From: a virus
DNA: 43,116 bases
Direction: 5' to 3' (one strand)
Virus record (IMG/VR): IMGVR_UViG_3300042934_000203
Span: 1 to 43,116 of that record
Part shown: piece after piece, positions 12,433 to 21,454 of the stretch
Position numbering within the stretch: the first letter of the stretch is position 1
Layout: the number at the start of each line of letters is the position of its first letter
The notes under the pieces: generated by a model
Databases searched by the model: none
Seen by the model: the letters and a program-made list of their open reading frames with translations, nothing else
Told to the model about the DNA's origin: nothing
Position numbers and translations under genes: made by a program

Positions 12433-13951
12433 CAACGCCGCCGCTAGTTATTCCAAAGGCGCGGATAGTTGCACCAGTGGTAGAAACTGAATCATATCCT
12501 GCAGAAACACCGCCTGCGCCTCCACCAACAACGCATAGTTTTAATGCAGGTGCAGACGCATACGGCTTAGGGAACGTGATCGAGGCAGTTCCAGAAAACA
12601 ATGATCCATATCCACCGCTAGTAGTACAGGAAACCGCTCCGCTTTGCTGTGTGGTATAGACATTGCTAGAGGCAGAGACATTGTATATTTTTGTTGCTAC
12701 GTTCTGGAATGTGTTTGGCCCAACATCTACGTTTTGCGCTGTTGCCGCAAGCGTTATTCCTACACTAGCACCGCCTGTGCCAGTAAAATTGTTGCCTGTT
12801 AGGTTAACGCCAATGCCGCGATTGAGAGCAATGCCTGTCCCGCCAGAAGGCAATGTAAACGTGTTATTTGCTATGTTAACGTTTTTAAGCCAGTCAAACG
12901 TCCCTGCTGTCGCTATTCCAATTGGAGCAGTAGAAAACTCGTTACCACTTATGACTACCATTAGGAACTCACCAGCCGGGCCAGTCGCGTCTAGTTCGAT
13001 TCCTTTTCCTGTTTGCATTTCAATAGAGCAATTAGAGATAAGGAGTATTGACGTTGCGGCAGCATTATCGAGATTCATTTTATACCCAAAAGTGTGGCGA
13101 AATATCTTTGTATTTGCGACTTTTACTCCACCTGCGGATTTCTGATATATGCCGTAAGTTGTCCCTGGTTGGACACTGTCAAATGTACAGTTAACTATAG
13201 CACCATCGCCGTTATCTGCATTGAGAGTGTTTTCTACCAATGCGCCAGCAAACCGACTATTAACAATATAACAACCATTTAAGCACCATGAAACAGCGGT
13301 AAGGAAATGTATCCCCGAGTATTGCCTAGTAATAGAAACACCATCCAATGTGCTATTTGCGTTTTGTTGAGTTGCAGGAGCGGTAAACAAGATTCCCGCC
13401 CCTGCCGTTTTTGTTACACTGGGAGAATCAATATTTATTTTTTCAAAGTGTACCGATTCGGAAGTATTAACAACAAAGCCGTTTTGCGTAGGATTTGACA
13501 ACAGCAAGTATGTTGCGTCTCTCCCATCGCCGTAAATTGTAGCGCCACAAGTAATAGGAATTTCAGCAGTTATTTTTGGAACACCTTCTGGGATATACAG
13601 CCGAGCATTTACAGATGGATTATTCAAATCGGCAGAAGCATCTAGAAAAGCCTGTGTATCGTCATCTACGCCGTTAAGGGTCGCGCCATAATCCCGAACG
13701 TCGAGACACAAGTTTCCTTTTTTAACCACGATAGATAGTTCAGTTGTTGCTTGTTCGGCACTTGCTGCTGCTGCCGTTGCCGATACTTCTGCTAACCCCT
13801 GTGCTGCTGCTGCCGCTGTTGCTGCCGCCGATGCAGTATTCTGTGCGCCTAACGCCAAATCTTTTGCCGCAATAGTATCAGTTTTAGCTTTTTGAACGGC
13901 AATTTTAGCCGCTTCTGTAGATCCGACTTTTACTACATAAACATTGCTCAC
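12395..13951 (-). CDS. Tailspike with beta-helix (pectate-lyase-like) domain
   Basis: 518 aa from a GTG at 13951. Residues about 10-75 are an Ala-rich coiled coil, then LDVRDYGATLNGVDDDTQAF opens a right-handed beta-helix of the pectate-lyase fold (repeated N/G-rich turns such as NNTFTLPSGGTGIAL). A glycine-rich C-terminal tip is probably for trimerisation or binding. Spikes of this kind bind and often cleave surface polysaccharide. It lies between the small tail protein (13956) and the lysis genes. The substrate is unknown. Confidence 0.87.
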   Translation of the reverse strand: MSNVYVVKVGSTEAAKIAVQKAKTDTIAAKDLALGAQNTASAAATAAAAAQGLAEVSATAAAASAEQATTELSIVVKKGNLCLDVRDYGATLNGVDDDTQAFLDASADLNNPSVNARLYIPEGVPKITAEIPITCGATIYGDGRDATYLLLSNPTQNGFVVNTSESVHFEKINIDSPSVTKTAGAGILFTAPATQQNANSTLDGVSITRQYSGIHFLTAVSWCLNGCYIVNSRFAGALVENTLNADNGDGAIVNCTFDSVQPGTTYGIYQKSAGGVKVANTKIFRHTFGYKMNLDNAAATSILLISNCSIEMQTGKGIELDATGPAGEFLMVVISGNEFSTAPIGIATAGTFDWLKNVNIANNTFTLPSGGTGIALNRGIGVNLTGNNFTGTGGASVGITLAATAQNVDVGPNTFQNVATKIYNVSASSNVYTTQQSGAVSCTTSGGYGSLFSGTASITFPKPYASAPALKLCVVGGGAGGVSAGYDSVSTTGATIRAFGITSGGVVTVQWVAEGVLA

Positions 13952-13955
13952 CAAA

Positions 13956-14288
13956 TCACTCCCTTACAGGTATTCTACCTTCCATATATTGGTTGATTTC
14001 TGCGTTGGCTTCGGTTATATTAAGTTTGTAAATCATTTCGCCGACAGGGTAGGAAGTAGGAACGACATCAATGTTAATCAAAATTGTTCCTGTTGTTGTG
14101 TCTACTATTATGAAATCAGAAGTTGTAAGAGTGGCTACTGCTCCATCAATATTAGATAGCTCGATTTCCACCGTGCAACCTGTTAAATCTTTAGGCGTGT
14201 TGTGGTAATCGGTTTGCATTAAAAAGGCATACTCGTAATCTTTGCCGTGAAACATTGTTGGTAAGTCGTGATCCCCGGAGACTACCAT
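13956..14288 (-). CDS. 110-aa tail fibre/baseplate adaptor-like protein
   Basis: The start at 14288 has AAAGGGGTGAT upstream. The sequence (DYEYAFLMQTDYHNTPKDLTG, then VEIELSNIDG, then a beta-rich part to the end) resembles short BppU-N-like adaptor domains that link fibres to the tail. It directly precedes the tailspike gene, which fits. The family match is from memory. Confidence 0.65.
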   Translation of the reverse strand: MVVSGDHDLPTMFHGKDYEYAFLMQTDYHNTPKDLTGCTVEIELSNIDGAVATLTTSDFIIVDTTTGTILINIDVVPTSYPVGEMIYKLNITEANAEINQYMEGRIPVRE

Positions 14289-14304
14289 AAAATCACCCCT
14301 TTCA

Positions 14305-14329
14305 AACAAAAATAGAGCCGTTTGGCTCT
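14305..14329 (-). terminator. Small leftward terminator after the plus-strand gene's antisense side
   Basis: Read leftward, AGAGCC, loop AAAC, GGCTCT, then ATTTTTGTTTG. It lies between the giant internal protein (ends 14507) and the adaptor gene (starts 14288), so the tail-tip/lysis genes may need readthrough or their own promoter. Confidence 0.55.
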
Positions 14330-14343
14330 GAGGGAGGAAAACT

Positions 14344-14493
14344 GTGCTTATATCAAAACATGATATTGTTTTTGTCGGTGCTATCCTTTTATTAACCCTG
14401 TATTTGTACTTCTCGCCAACAGAAAAAATTCCGCAATGGCAACATGAACGCGAACAGCAACAACAGGAAAGAAGCGGACAGGGAAGGTTTTAG
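14344..14493 (+). CDS. 49-aa rightward membrane mini-protein (moron)
   Basis: GTG at 14344 is preceded by GGGAGG at six bases. One TM helix (IVFVGAILLLTLYLYF) is followed by a charged, Gln-rich tail. The stop codon TAG lies in the loop of a perfect 10-bp terminator hairpin reading the same way, giving a compact complete rightward unit inside the leftward late operon. Function unknown; lysogenic expression is likely. Confidence 0.6.
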   Translation: MLISKHDIVFVGAILLLTLYLYFSPTEKIPQWQHEREQQQQERSGQGRF

Positions 14494-14506
14494 CCTTCCC
14501 TGTTTT
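14478..14506 (+). terminator. Strong rightward terminator
   Basis: ACAGGGAAGG, loop TTTTAG and CCTTCCCTGT form a perfect 10-bp stem followed by TTTTT. The loop holds the stop codon of the 49-aa rightward gene. Leftward there is no U-run, so it would not stop late transcription. Confidence 0.85.
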
Positions 14507-17500
14507 TCATTTCCCTAATAAAACTGTTTTATAATAAGTTGTTGCCTTTTCTAATTCCTTTTGCTGCTCTACTGTCAGGCCCTGCTTGAATTTTTTTACC
14601 TCATCGCTCTTAATTCCAGCCAAGGGATCAAGCGATTCGAGCGACTTTTGCAAACCTTTCTTTGTACCGCCTAGCTTTTTGTATTCCGTTAAATAATACC
14701 CTGCGCTTTCTGTATCTTTTAACCGCAACGCAATTTTGTAATTCCGCAAAGCATCACTTTTAGGAGAGCTAAATTCACCATCTCCACCCTTGCCAATACT
14801 TTTAAGGAATTCTCGCTTTTTGTCCTGTATGCTGTAGTAAGCAGATTGGTTAGGCTCTGCTTTGTAATAAAGTAAGTTGCCAGCGATCTCAGGCGAATAT
14901 GGCTTTGCAGGTCTTGGGGCAATGCCAATTTCTCTAGCGGTTTCCGTTTTAGATATAGCTTTAAACTCATTGCCAAGACCTAGACTTTCAGCGATATACT
15001 GTGGATTGTCTTTGATTGAACGAGCATTAAACACATCGGGGAATAACCGCTTGCCTGTTGCTATTTCAGCAGGTGTTTTGATAAGCGGAGAAACGCCTTG
15101 CGCTAATTTATTGACAGGGCTTTTACCCATATCTTGTGCAATTTCTTTCATTGTACGAGTACCATCAAGGAAGTCCTTAACATCACGAACAGGCGTATCT
15201 AATCCAAACCATTCTAAGAAGTCAGGGAATGAACCAAGGCGAGAGAAATATTTAACCTTACCATTCTCATCACGCCCTAATACTAAGTGAGGTCTAGCTT
15301 GTTCCTCGACAGGCAATTCCTTTTCTTCATTTGGATAAACCAGATTGTTATATGCCTGTAATGCCGCCCACAACGCCCCTGCTTTTACAGTAAAAGAGCC
15401 TAAAGAGTAAGCATAATATGGACTTCTTATCAGCACATTGCCAACTAATTTACGCGATAATGCTTCTCCGATCGAACCATCGTTGGCCTGGTTGCGAAGG
15501 AATTGAGAATAGCGAGTAAAGTTGGTTTCATACCATGACCAGAAAGGAATGACAGAAGTTCTAATATCCTTACCCAATGCGCTCACATTGTCATAGGCTC
15601 CTAGCACTTCGTTAGACAGTTTGAACGCTCTATCGCGAATGTCAGGCAAGGACATAACATCATCCGGAACAGATGCGCCAAAGTTTCGCGGCTTACCACC
15701 ATTCTCTTGCATCTGCTTTAAGTAATCGCGATACGTGGCATAGCGGAATATTGATTCGCGGAATTGTGTTGCTGTTCTCGCTTTATCCCAATAACTAATC
15801 CATGCCCGTTTAATATAATTAGAATCTTTGTCAGCAAACTTTTCAAACATGCGAAGGCCGTTAATGTCAGGCAATTCCTGCACTTGTAAAGTCGTTTCCA
15901 TGCCACCACGCCTAAACCATTCGCCCATCTCAGAAGTCATTGCCTTGTCGCCGTAAACGGTCTGATAAAGTTCCTTTACAGCGTTGGGTACTTCCTTAAA
16001 TGCGCTACGGTTCATGGCGAACAAAGCATCAGCATCACCTGTAATGTTACGCAGGTTATACTTGATTGCTCTTGTTGGCCCCATCAGCACCCATTGTTTC
16101 CATGCGCCAGTAATCGTCTTTGCACCTTCAATAATAGCGTTAGGGTTTGGTGGAGTGCTGATTCTGTTTAGCGTGTCAGCGACTTCCTGCTTAACAACTA
16201 ATTCTTTAAACGGCGCACCCTTGGCTAACACTTGCTTAATTTGCTCTGCACCTACTCCAACCTCTTCTAATGCGCCACTTAATACTTGAGTTGCCAGTTT
16301 TTCCGGAATAGCATTAGCAAGATAGAATGAAGTTCCTTCTCTTGGCTGCCAAGTCGTATAGCCTTCTGGAATATTTTCGCGCCACTGTTCGCCAAACTGC
16401 TCAAACAATTTTGCACGAAGGCTGTAATTTTTCTCTACGCCAGCAATGGTTTTTGCTAGTTCAACGTCATGTAGCATCTGCGCCATAACCTCAAATTCAG
16501 CTTGCAAGTAATTAGCGTTTATATCTTTCACTGAACCTTCGCGCCCTTTAAGAAAAGCGCGACCTGTAGGCGACTTTAACCGTTCTCCAGAACCGGCAAC
16601 TGCGCGAAGATTTGCGTATTCTAACACTTGATGACGGAAATAGTCTTGTCTGCCAATCCGATCTTCTACATTGAAACCGATTGACTTCATGGCGGTTGTA
16701 TAGTCCTTCTTTAATGCATCCCATACGCCACGCCTAGTTTCAATAGCCTTTGCAATGGCAGGACTTTGAGTAATTGCTTGATCGACACTAGCCAAGTCTT
16801 TTGCCAACTGTTCAGCATTAAGTCCAAAAGGTAAGTCGCCATTAGTCTGCGCTAAGTCATCTAGCACAACCTTGCGAGTGAACAGGTCAAGCGCGGGCTT
16901 ATCTTTAATCTCAAGCGTTATTCCCTGCAATAGTCTGTTTGTCCGATCTGCGGCAACTGATTTCTGTTTTTCAAGTTTCAGTAAATCGAATTTTAGCTGT
17001 GCAAATTCTGGCACATTAGGCAAGTCCTCATATACCCTTGTTGCTTTATTCCAAAGGCTATTCGTTGCTTCTCTCAAACTATCAGCAATGCTCTGTTTCT
17101 GTATGCCTTTAGAAGCTTCTTGCCAACGTGATTCTGTGTCTGCGTTTTCAAACTTTATTTTTGGGGCTTCTATGCGCTCGGCTGGAAGTTTAGTTGTTTC
17201 TTTAACAGACATACCGATTGCAGGAGTTACAGGTTCAATGGCTAGGTTTATTTCATCAGCTAACGCTTGTTCTACCTTGCCAATTGCGCCTAATTCTTCT
17301 GTGATAGCTCGATTAATCGCTAAGTCGGGATAATCTTTTAGCACCTCGGCAGGAACTTTTTTTCCTTCTTGTAATGCTTGCTCGACATATTGCTTATGTG
17401 TTTTGAATCCTAAGGCCAATCCTTTTTCTTCAGACCCTAAAGGCGCATTAATAACTCTTTGTGCCGCTTCTTTTGTTATTGAAGCTATTGCACTATCATT

Positions 17501-18631
17501 GCCGTTAGCATCTACATACCTTGTTACTTGCAAGCCACGGTTTTCAGCTTCGCTTATCCAATTATTCAAAGCTAAATCATCACCGGAGTAATCGGGGATC
17601 GCTGCAGGTTTATTGCTGGATTTAACAAGGTCTAATTCTTTTATCTCTCTAGCAGTAACAATCTCAGGAGCAGTAGTTTCAAATCTTGTTCCTTGTGGCA
17701 AGTCCCAATCTTGCGGAATACTCGTATCAAACTGTCTTGCCCCCAGAGTGTTTCTATGCTCTTCTCTGGTCATCTGCCAAGCCTCTTTAGGCTTTTCAAC
17801 CTCTTCAACAGCCTTAACAAACTCTTCCCTACTGCCTTTAATCTCTTCCCCTGCCGCTAACTTCTGCTCTTTCCACTTGCCAAATTCTTCGATATTTATC
17901 TGCGGTCTGGCAGGAGTAGCATTTTCAGTAGGAATGATTTCTTCTAGCTTCACAGCCACCTTTTCATTGACTTTACCCTTGGCAACCTTTGCGCCCTTAT
18001 AAAGTCCAGCAAGAGGCAACACCGCTTGACCTACGCCAAGGATAGCATTAACTGTTGTTCTAGCAGGGGTTTCTTCAAACTTTTGCGCTAACTCAGGATC
18101 ATTATACATTTCTTTTGCAGGGCCATAAGTAGCGGCTTCGATTGCACCGCCTATAGTGCCTGTCTGATCATAACCCTGTTTAGCCATGTAAGCCGTTCCT
18201 GCGGCTAATGTGGTGATAGGCGCAATAGCAGAACCAACTATCATAGCAGCAGGTAAAGCGGTTTCTTCACCAAAGGTTGCTGCTGCTTTTTTGTTATATT
18301 GAACAGCTTGTAGCTTCTCATCATCTGTAGCGTTAGGATCAAGCAAGACTTGATTAGCGTACTCGGCAGACCGTTGCCATTCTTGATATCCTTGCGCCGC
18401 TCCCGTGCCGTAATCCTTGACGGCTCCAATCGCATCAGCAGTGAAGCGTTGAATAAAATTAGTATCAGGACGTTCAATGCCAAGGGCTTGATCTACAGTC
18501 GAATAAACATCTGTTCCGGCCGCGGGCGTGCGTCCTTCTGACACAGCTTGATATTCTTGCGCCTCTGCTGTTTTTGCATCAACGGAATTGCGGTTTTCTC
18601 TCCATGCCGAAAACTCATCAGCTAAATCCAT
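14507..18631 (-). CDS. Giant internal virion/ejection protein
   Basis: About 1374 aa, the largest product here. It is predominantly helical with coiled-coil and Ala/Gly-rich hydrophobic parts (LPAAMIVGSAIAPITTLAAG, and NAILGVGQAVLPLAG), as expected of a podovirus core protein that is ejected to form a channel (T7 gp16-like position). It lies downstream of the transglycosylase-bearing internal protein. An ATG four codons into the frame with AGGTGG upstream is the preferred start. Function is assigned from position, size and composition. Confidence 0.8.
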   Translation of the reverse strand: MDLADEFSAWRENRNSVDAKTAEAQEYQAVSEGRTPAAGTDVYSTVDQALGIERPDTNFIQRFTADAIGAVKDYGTGAAQGYQEWQRSAEYANQVLLDPNATDDEKLQAVQYNKKAAATFGEETALPAAMIVGSAIAPITTLAAGTAYMAKQGYDQTGTIGGAIEAATYGPAKEMYNDPELAQKFEETPARTTVNAILGVGQAVLPLAGLYKGAKVAKGKVNEKVAVKLEEIIPTENATPARPQINIEEFGKWKEQKLAAGEEIKGSREEFVKAVEEVEKPKEAWQMTREEHRNTLGARQFDTSIPQDWDLPQGTRFETTAPEIVTAREIKELDLVKSSNKPAAIPDYSGDDLALNNWISEAENRGLQVTRYVDANGNDSAIASITKEAAQRVINAPLGSEEKGLALGFKTHKQYVEQALQEGKKVPAEVLKDYPDLAINRAITEELGAIGKVEQALADEINLAIEPVTPAIGMSVKETTKLPAERIEAPKIKFENADTESRWQEASKGIQKQSIADSLREATNSLWNKATRVYEDLPNVPEFAQLKFDLLKLEKQKSVAADRTNRLLQGITLEIKDKPALDLFTRKVVLDDLAQTNGDLPFGLNAEQLAKDLASVDQAITQSPAIAKAIETRRGVWDALKKDYTTAMKSIGFNVEDRIGRQDYFRHQVLEYANLRAVAGSGERLKSPTGRAFLKGREGSVKDINANYLQAEFEVMAQMLHDVELAKTIAGVEKNYSLRAKLFEQFGEQWRENIPEGYTTWQPREGTSFYLANAIPEKLATQVLSGALEEVGVGAEQIKQVLAKGAPFKELVVKQEVADTLNRISTPPNPNAIIEGAKTITGAWKQWVLMGPTRAIKYNLRNITGDADALFAMNRSAFKEVPNAVKELYQTVYGDKAMTSEMGEWFRRGGMETTLQVQELPDINGLRMFEKFADKDSNYIKRAWISYWDKARTATQFRESIFRYATYRDYLKQMQENGGKPRNFGASVPDDVMSLPDIRDRAFKLSNEVLGAYDNVSALGKDIRTSVIPFWSWYETNFTRYSQFLRNQANDGSIGEALSRKLVGNVLIRSPYYAYSLGSFTVKAGALWAALQAYNNLVYPNEEKELPVEEQARPHLVLGRDENGKVKYFSRLGSFPDFLEWFGLDTPVRDVKDFLDGTRTMKEIAQDMGKSPVNKLAQGVSPLIKTPAEIATGKRLFPDVFNARSIKDNPQYIAESLGLGNEFKAISKTETAREIGIAPRPAKPYSPEIAGNLLYYKAEPNQSAYYSIQDKKREFLKSIGKGGDGEFSSPKSDALRNYKIALRLKDTESAGYYLTEYKKLGGTKKGLQKSLESLDPLAGIKSDEVKKFKQGLTVEQQKELEKATTYYKTVLLGK

Positions 18632-18632
18632 A

Positions 18633-20516
18633 TTAGCCACCTGCCTGTTTAATCTTCTCCGTTAAGAATTGATAAATCTCTTCATCTGGAACGCCAGGAT
18701 TTTTCGACTTGATCTCTTCAAACTGTTGGCTGTACCATCGAGAATTACTTTCCTGTATCAGCGAAGAAGGAGTAATATCATTGTTAGCCTGTTCCGGTTT
18801 GGCTCCATATGCACCTCCAGAAGAAAAAGCCCAATATGCTTGTAACCTCTCAGAAGCAGTATTGTATTTTGTCTGCTCTTTCTCTTCTATTTCTTCGCTA
18901 TTTGCCGACTTAAATTCATACTCTTGCATTTTTTTCAAGTCGGCGTACAGCCCAGATTTCTCGTATTTACTAAAAAATAGTTGTTCGGAAGTCGGCTTTC
19001 CGGCCAATGCCTTAAACTTGGTTTTAACGGAATTGTATAGCGTTTTCTTTTGTGCAAGAGTAAGCTTTGCGCTGTCAATCAGAGCATTAGCAATGTTTAG
19101 CGTGTCGGCTGAGTTGATCTGTTCAGCCAAACTTTCTCTATACCGCTTATCTTCTTCCGTCTTGGCTCGGTTAATATCAAGTATTCTAGCATCAACCATG
19201 CGGCTAACCGCTTCATGCTTGACAGGGTCAACGGCAGATTTTGTTTCATCCTGTATGTTGCTTATTGCGTTTTGGACGTATTGATTAACAGAAGGGTATT
19301 CTCTGCCATTAGTATACTGTGGCGCATCTGCTGAGTATTCATTGCCGTTATCTCCAACAAGCGGCAATCCTTTGGCATAGCGTTCAGCGTTGCCATCGCC
19401 AGCATATACAGCAACCAAAACACCTTCAATGCCATATTTATTAAAGATTGGCCTGTAGTGCTCAAACGCCTTTTCTTGATTCTCAGGAGTCTTTTCTGCA
19501 TCACCCATAATGCGTTGCCAAGTATCATCAGTAAACTGATATTTGCCTGTAGCGCCTGAATCAGCATTGAACGCACTATAATCACCGTTTGACTCATTTC
19601 CAGAAACAAGTGCTTTCGCTTGTTCCCATGTAACACTTCCAGAGATAGTCTTTTTTGAGCTAACACCAAAAGAAGCGTCAATAAGTTGGTTAGCTTTCGC
19701 CCTGTCCACTGTGCCGTCTGGCAACATAGACTGCTTGATAATATCGTCAGCAGTTTTGAACTCAAAAATTTTGTCCTGTACTTTTTGATAAGCCGCTTTC
19801 ATTTTGCCGAACACACTAGGGTTAACCTTGTCTTTATATGCCTCAACAATCTTGCCAGCAGAGGTATAATCCTGCAAATCCATTGCCTGATTAAACGCTT
19901 GGCGTACTGTGTCTGTGACTTCTTTGTCTTTGTTTGACTTGACCACATCAGCAGAATAGCCGTTTCGTGAACCTTCAAGTCCAACAGAAGTAGTAATGTC
20001 ATTAATAGCATCATCAAGAGTTGGCATACTATTGTAGTTAGCTACGCCACGCTGTTTAGCGATCTCCCTTGTGTTGGCTATGTTTTGTTGGAAGGCTTTT
20101 GCCGATTCTGACCGCTCATGAGTCATTGCATCGCTAAGAAATACGCCAGCAGTTTGGCTGTAATGTTTTAGAAAAGCGTTCTTTTGCCTGTCGTTTTGCA
20201 TGAATGATGTATATTTAGTGATAGTATCGTCGTTAAATTTCTTGGCTTTGTCCATCGTACCGGTTGCATTGTTGCCTTTTTGAGCAAATAGACCATTTTC
20301 ACCGTTATAAAACTCCATAGCGTCAAGTTTTGCGCTGTTTAAAGCCTGAACAACGGTATCCGTATCCTGCTTTTCTTGGTATTGATCTAAGCCAGTCGCT
20401 AATGCACTGACTCCATTAAATGCTGCTGCAGATTCGCCGCCACCGGTTTGTGTATATTTAACGTCAGGCAATGCTTGTGGAGATACTTGGCGAGAATATT
20501 TAGGAATTATAGCCAT
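18633..20516 (-). CDS. Internal virion protein with lytic transglycosylase domain
   Basis: About 627 aa; the ATG at 20516 has GGGGTGAG upstream. The middle (about residues 295-400) carries a lysozyme-like/SLT domain: ALVSGNESNGDYSAFN, then ATGKYQFTDDTWQRIMG and VLVAVYAGDGNAERY, with the likely catalytic Glu in NESNG. The flanks are coiled coil. Such virion enzymes open peptidoglycan locally for DNA entry. It lies between the gp14-like and giant core proteins. Confidence 0.85.
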   Translation of the reverse strand: MAIIPKYSRQVSPQALPDVKYTQTGGGESAAAFNGVSALATGLDQYQEKQDTDTVVQALNSAKLDAMEFYNGENGLFAQKGNNATGTMDKAKKFNDDTITKYTSFMQNDRQKNAFLKHYSQTAGVFLSDAMTHERSESAKAFQQNIANTREIAKQRGVANYNSMPTLDDAINDITTSVGLEGSRNGYSADVVKSNKDKEVTDTVRQAFNQAMDLQDYTSAGKIVEAYKDKVNPSVFGKMKAAYQKVQDKIFEFKTADDIIKQSMLPDGTVDRAKANQLIDASFGVSSKKTISGSVTWEQAKALVSGNESNGDYSAFNADSGATGKYQFTDDTWQRIMGDAEKTPENQEKAFEHYRPIFNKYGIEGVLVAVYAGDGNAERYAKGLPLVGDNGNEYSADAPQYTNGREYPSVNQYVQNAISNIQDETKSAVDPVKHEAVSRMVDARILDINRAKTEEDKRYRESLAEQINSADTLNIANALIDSAKLTLAQKKTLYNSVKTKFKALAGKPTSEQLFFSKYEKSGLYADLKKMQEYEFKSANSEEIEEKEQTKYNTASERLQAYWAFSSGGAYGAKPEQANNDITPSSLIQESNSRWYSQQFEEIKSKNPGVPDEEIYQFLTEKIKQAGG

Positions 20517-20529
20517 TCGCTCACCCCGT

Positions 20530-21018
20530 TTAAGGTTTCTTTTTCCATTTAGGATTGACGCTTTCAAGTCCAGAAAAATATTGACCGGTTGCGCCTAAAA
20601 TGCCACCAGCTAATGCTGCTTGACCCGCTTTTTTTGCCGATTTTGCTTGATTGCGGTAGTTTGCAGCCTTAACTTTATATCCCCAACCTTGTTTTGTAGC
20701 GTTAAATTCCGTTTCGTTTTCATCCTCTTGCGCTAGAAACGCTGCATCTGTTAGAATCGACAATCCCGAACCATAAGATGAATCAACGCCACTAGCCGCC
20801 ATTGCTGCACGTTGCGCTCCCTGAGTCTGCCTTTTCTGCTCGTTAATCTGCTTTATCTGTTGCTGTTTCTGATATTCCACATCAGCAACTTTGCTTTCAG
20901 CCAATTTAGCGTTCTGATTGGCAACATCAGCTTGCGCTCCTGCCGCTTGATATTGTGAAACAGCCGTGCCGACAGTAGCAACAGCTTGAATAGTGGCGAT
21001 TGTTGCAGGATCACACAT
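20530..21018 (-). CDS. Internal virion core protein (T7 gp14-like)
   Basis: 162 aa from the second ATG (MCDPATIATIQAVATVGTAV), which has GAGGG six bases upstream. Ala/Gln-rich helices (NQNAKLAESKVADVEYQKQQ) and a glycine-rich hydrophobic end (AGQAALAGGILGATGQYF) match small podovirus core proteins located before the lytic internal protein. Confidence 0.75.
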   Translation of the reverse strand: MCDPATIATIQAVATVGTAVSQYQAAGAQADVANQNAKLAESKVADVEYQKQQQIKQINEQKRQTQGAQRAAMAASGVDSSYGSGLSILTDAAFLAQEDENETEFNATKQGWGYKVKAANYRNQAKSAKKAGQAALAGGILGATGQYFSGLESVNPKWKKKP

Positions 21019-21454
21019 TTGCATCCCTCATTTCAAAACGATAAAACGTTTCATTATTAACAGTGACAGGCTCTAAAATGGAAAAACCTAGCCATTTTAG
21101 CCAGCGAATCGACAATGTGTTTTCGGAGTGTACATAGTTTTCAAGCACTCCAAATTCTTTCAGCCATTCAGAAACATAACCGCGAGAGCGCATAATAAAG
21201 ACGACACCTATCTTTTTGATGTCGTCTGTCGATAACAACCAAGGAACACCAGGAGAGCAGCCAAATAAAATAGCCGGAATACCGTCTATATGAGCGCACA
21301 GGCACACCTTTTGCTGTAGGCATATTGCTATAGCCTCTTGCGGAGTGTGCCTGTTAGAAGCCCATATTTCGCGTCTATCAGCTTCTCGCATATTAGAGGC
21401 AATATACTCTCCATCTTCTAATGTTGCGTTGTGAACCTCAATATTACTTTCCAC
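21011..21454 (-). CDS. GNAT-like protein (T7 gp13/DUF2833-like)
   Basis: 147 aa starting at a GTG. The pattern (ATLEDGEYIASNMREADRRE, then HIDGIPAILFGCSPG, then HSENTLSIRWLKWLGFSILE) is that of the GNAT-fold DUF2833 proteins, which include T7 gp13 and sit between tail nozzle and core genes as here. A morphogenesis role is known for T7; acetyltransferase activity is not established. Confidence 0.85.
   Translation of the reverse strand: MESNIEVHNATLEDGEYIASNMREADRREIWASNRHTPQEAIAICLQQKVCLCAHIDGIPAILFGCSPGVPWLLSTDDIKKIGVVFIMRSRGYVSEWLKEFGVLENYVHSENTLSIRWLKWLGFSILEPVTVNNETFYRFEMRDANV

Noticed and set aside
12663-13145. 160-codon rightward frame inside the tailspike gene
   Set aside because: No ribosome site and Pro/Val/Ala-rich low-complexity composition expected antisense to a beta-helix gene; the spike frame is clearly coding.
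12395-13951. Diversity-generating retroelement at the tailspike, suspected from the BPP-1-like head genes
   Set aside because: No reverse transcriptase gene in the window and no template-like repeat of the spike 3' end noticed.
18709-19284. 191-codon rightward frame inside the transglycosylase-bearing internal protein
   Set aside because: Serine/leucine/cysteine-rich shadow of a helical protein, without start signals.
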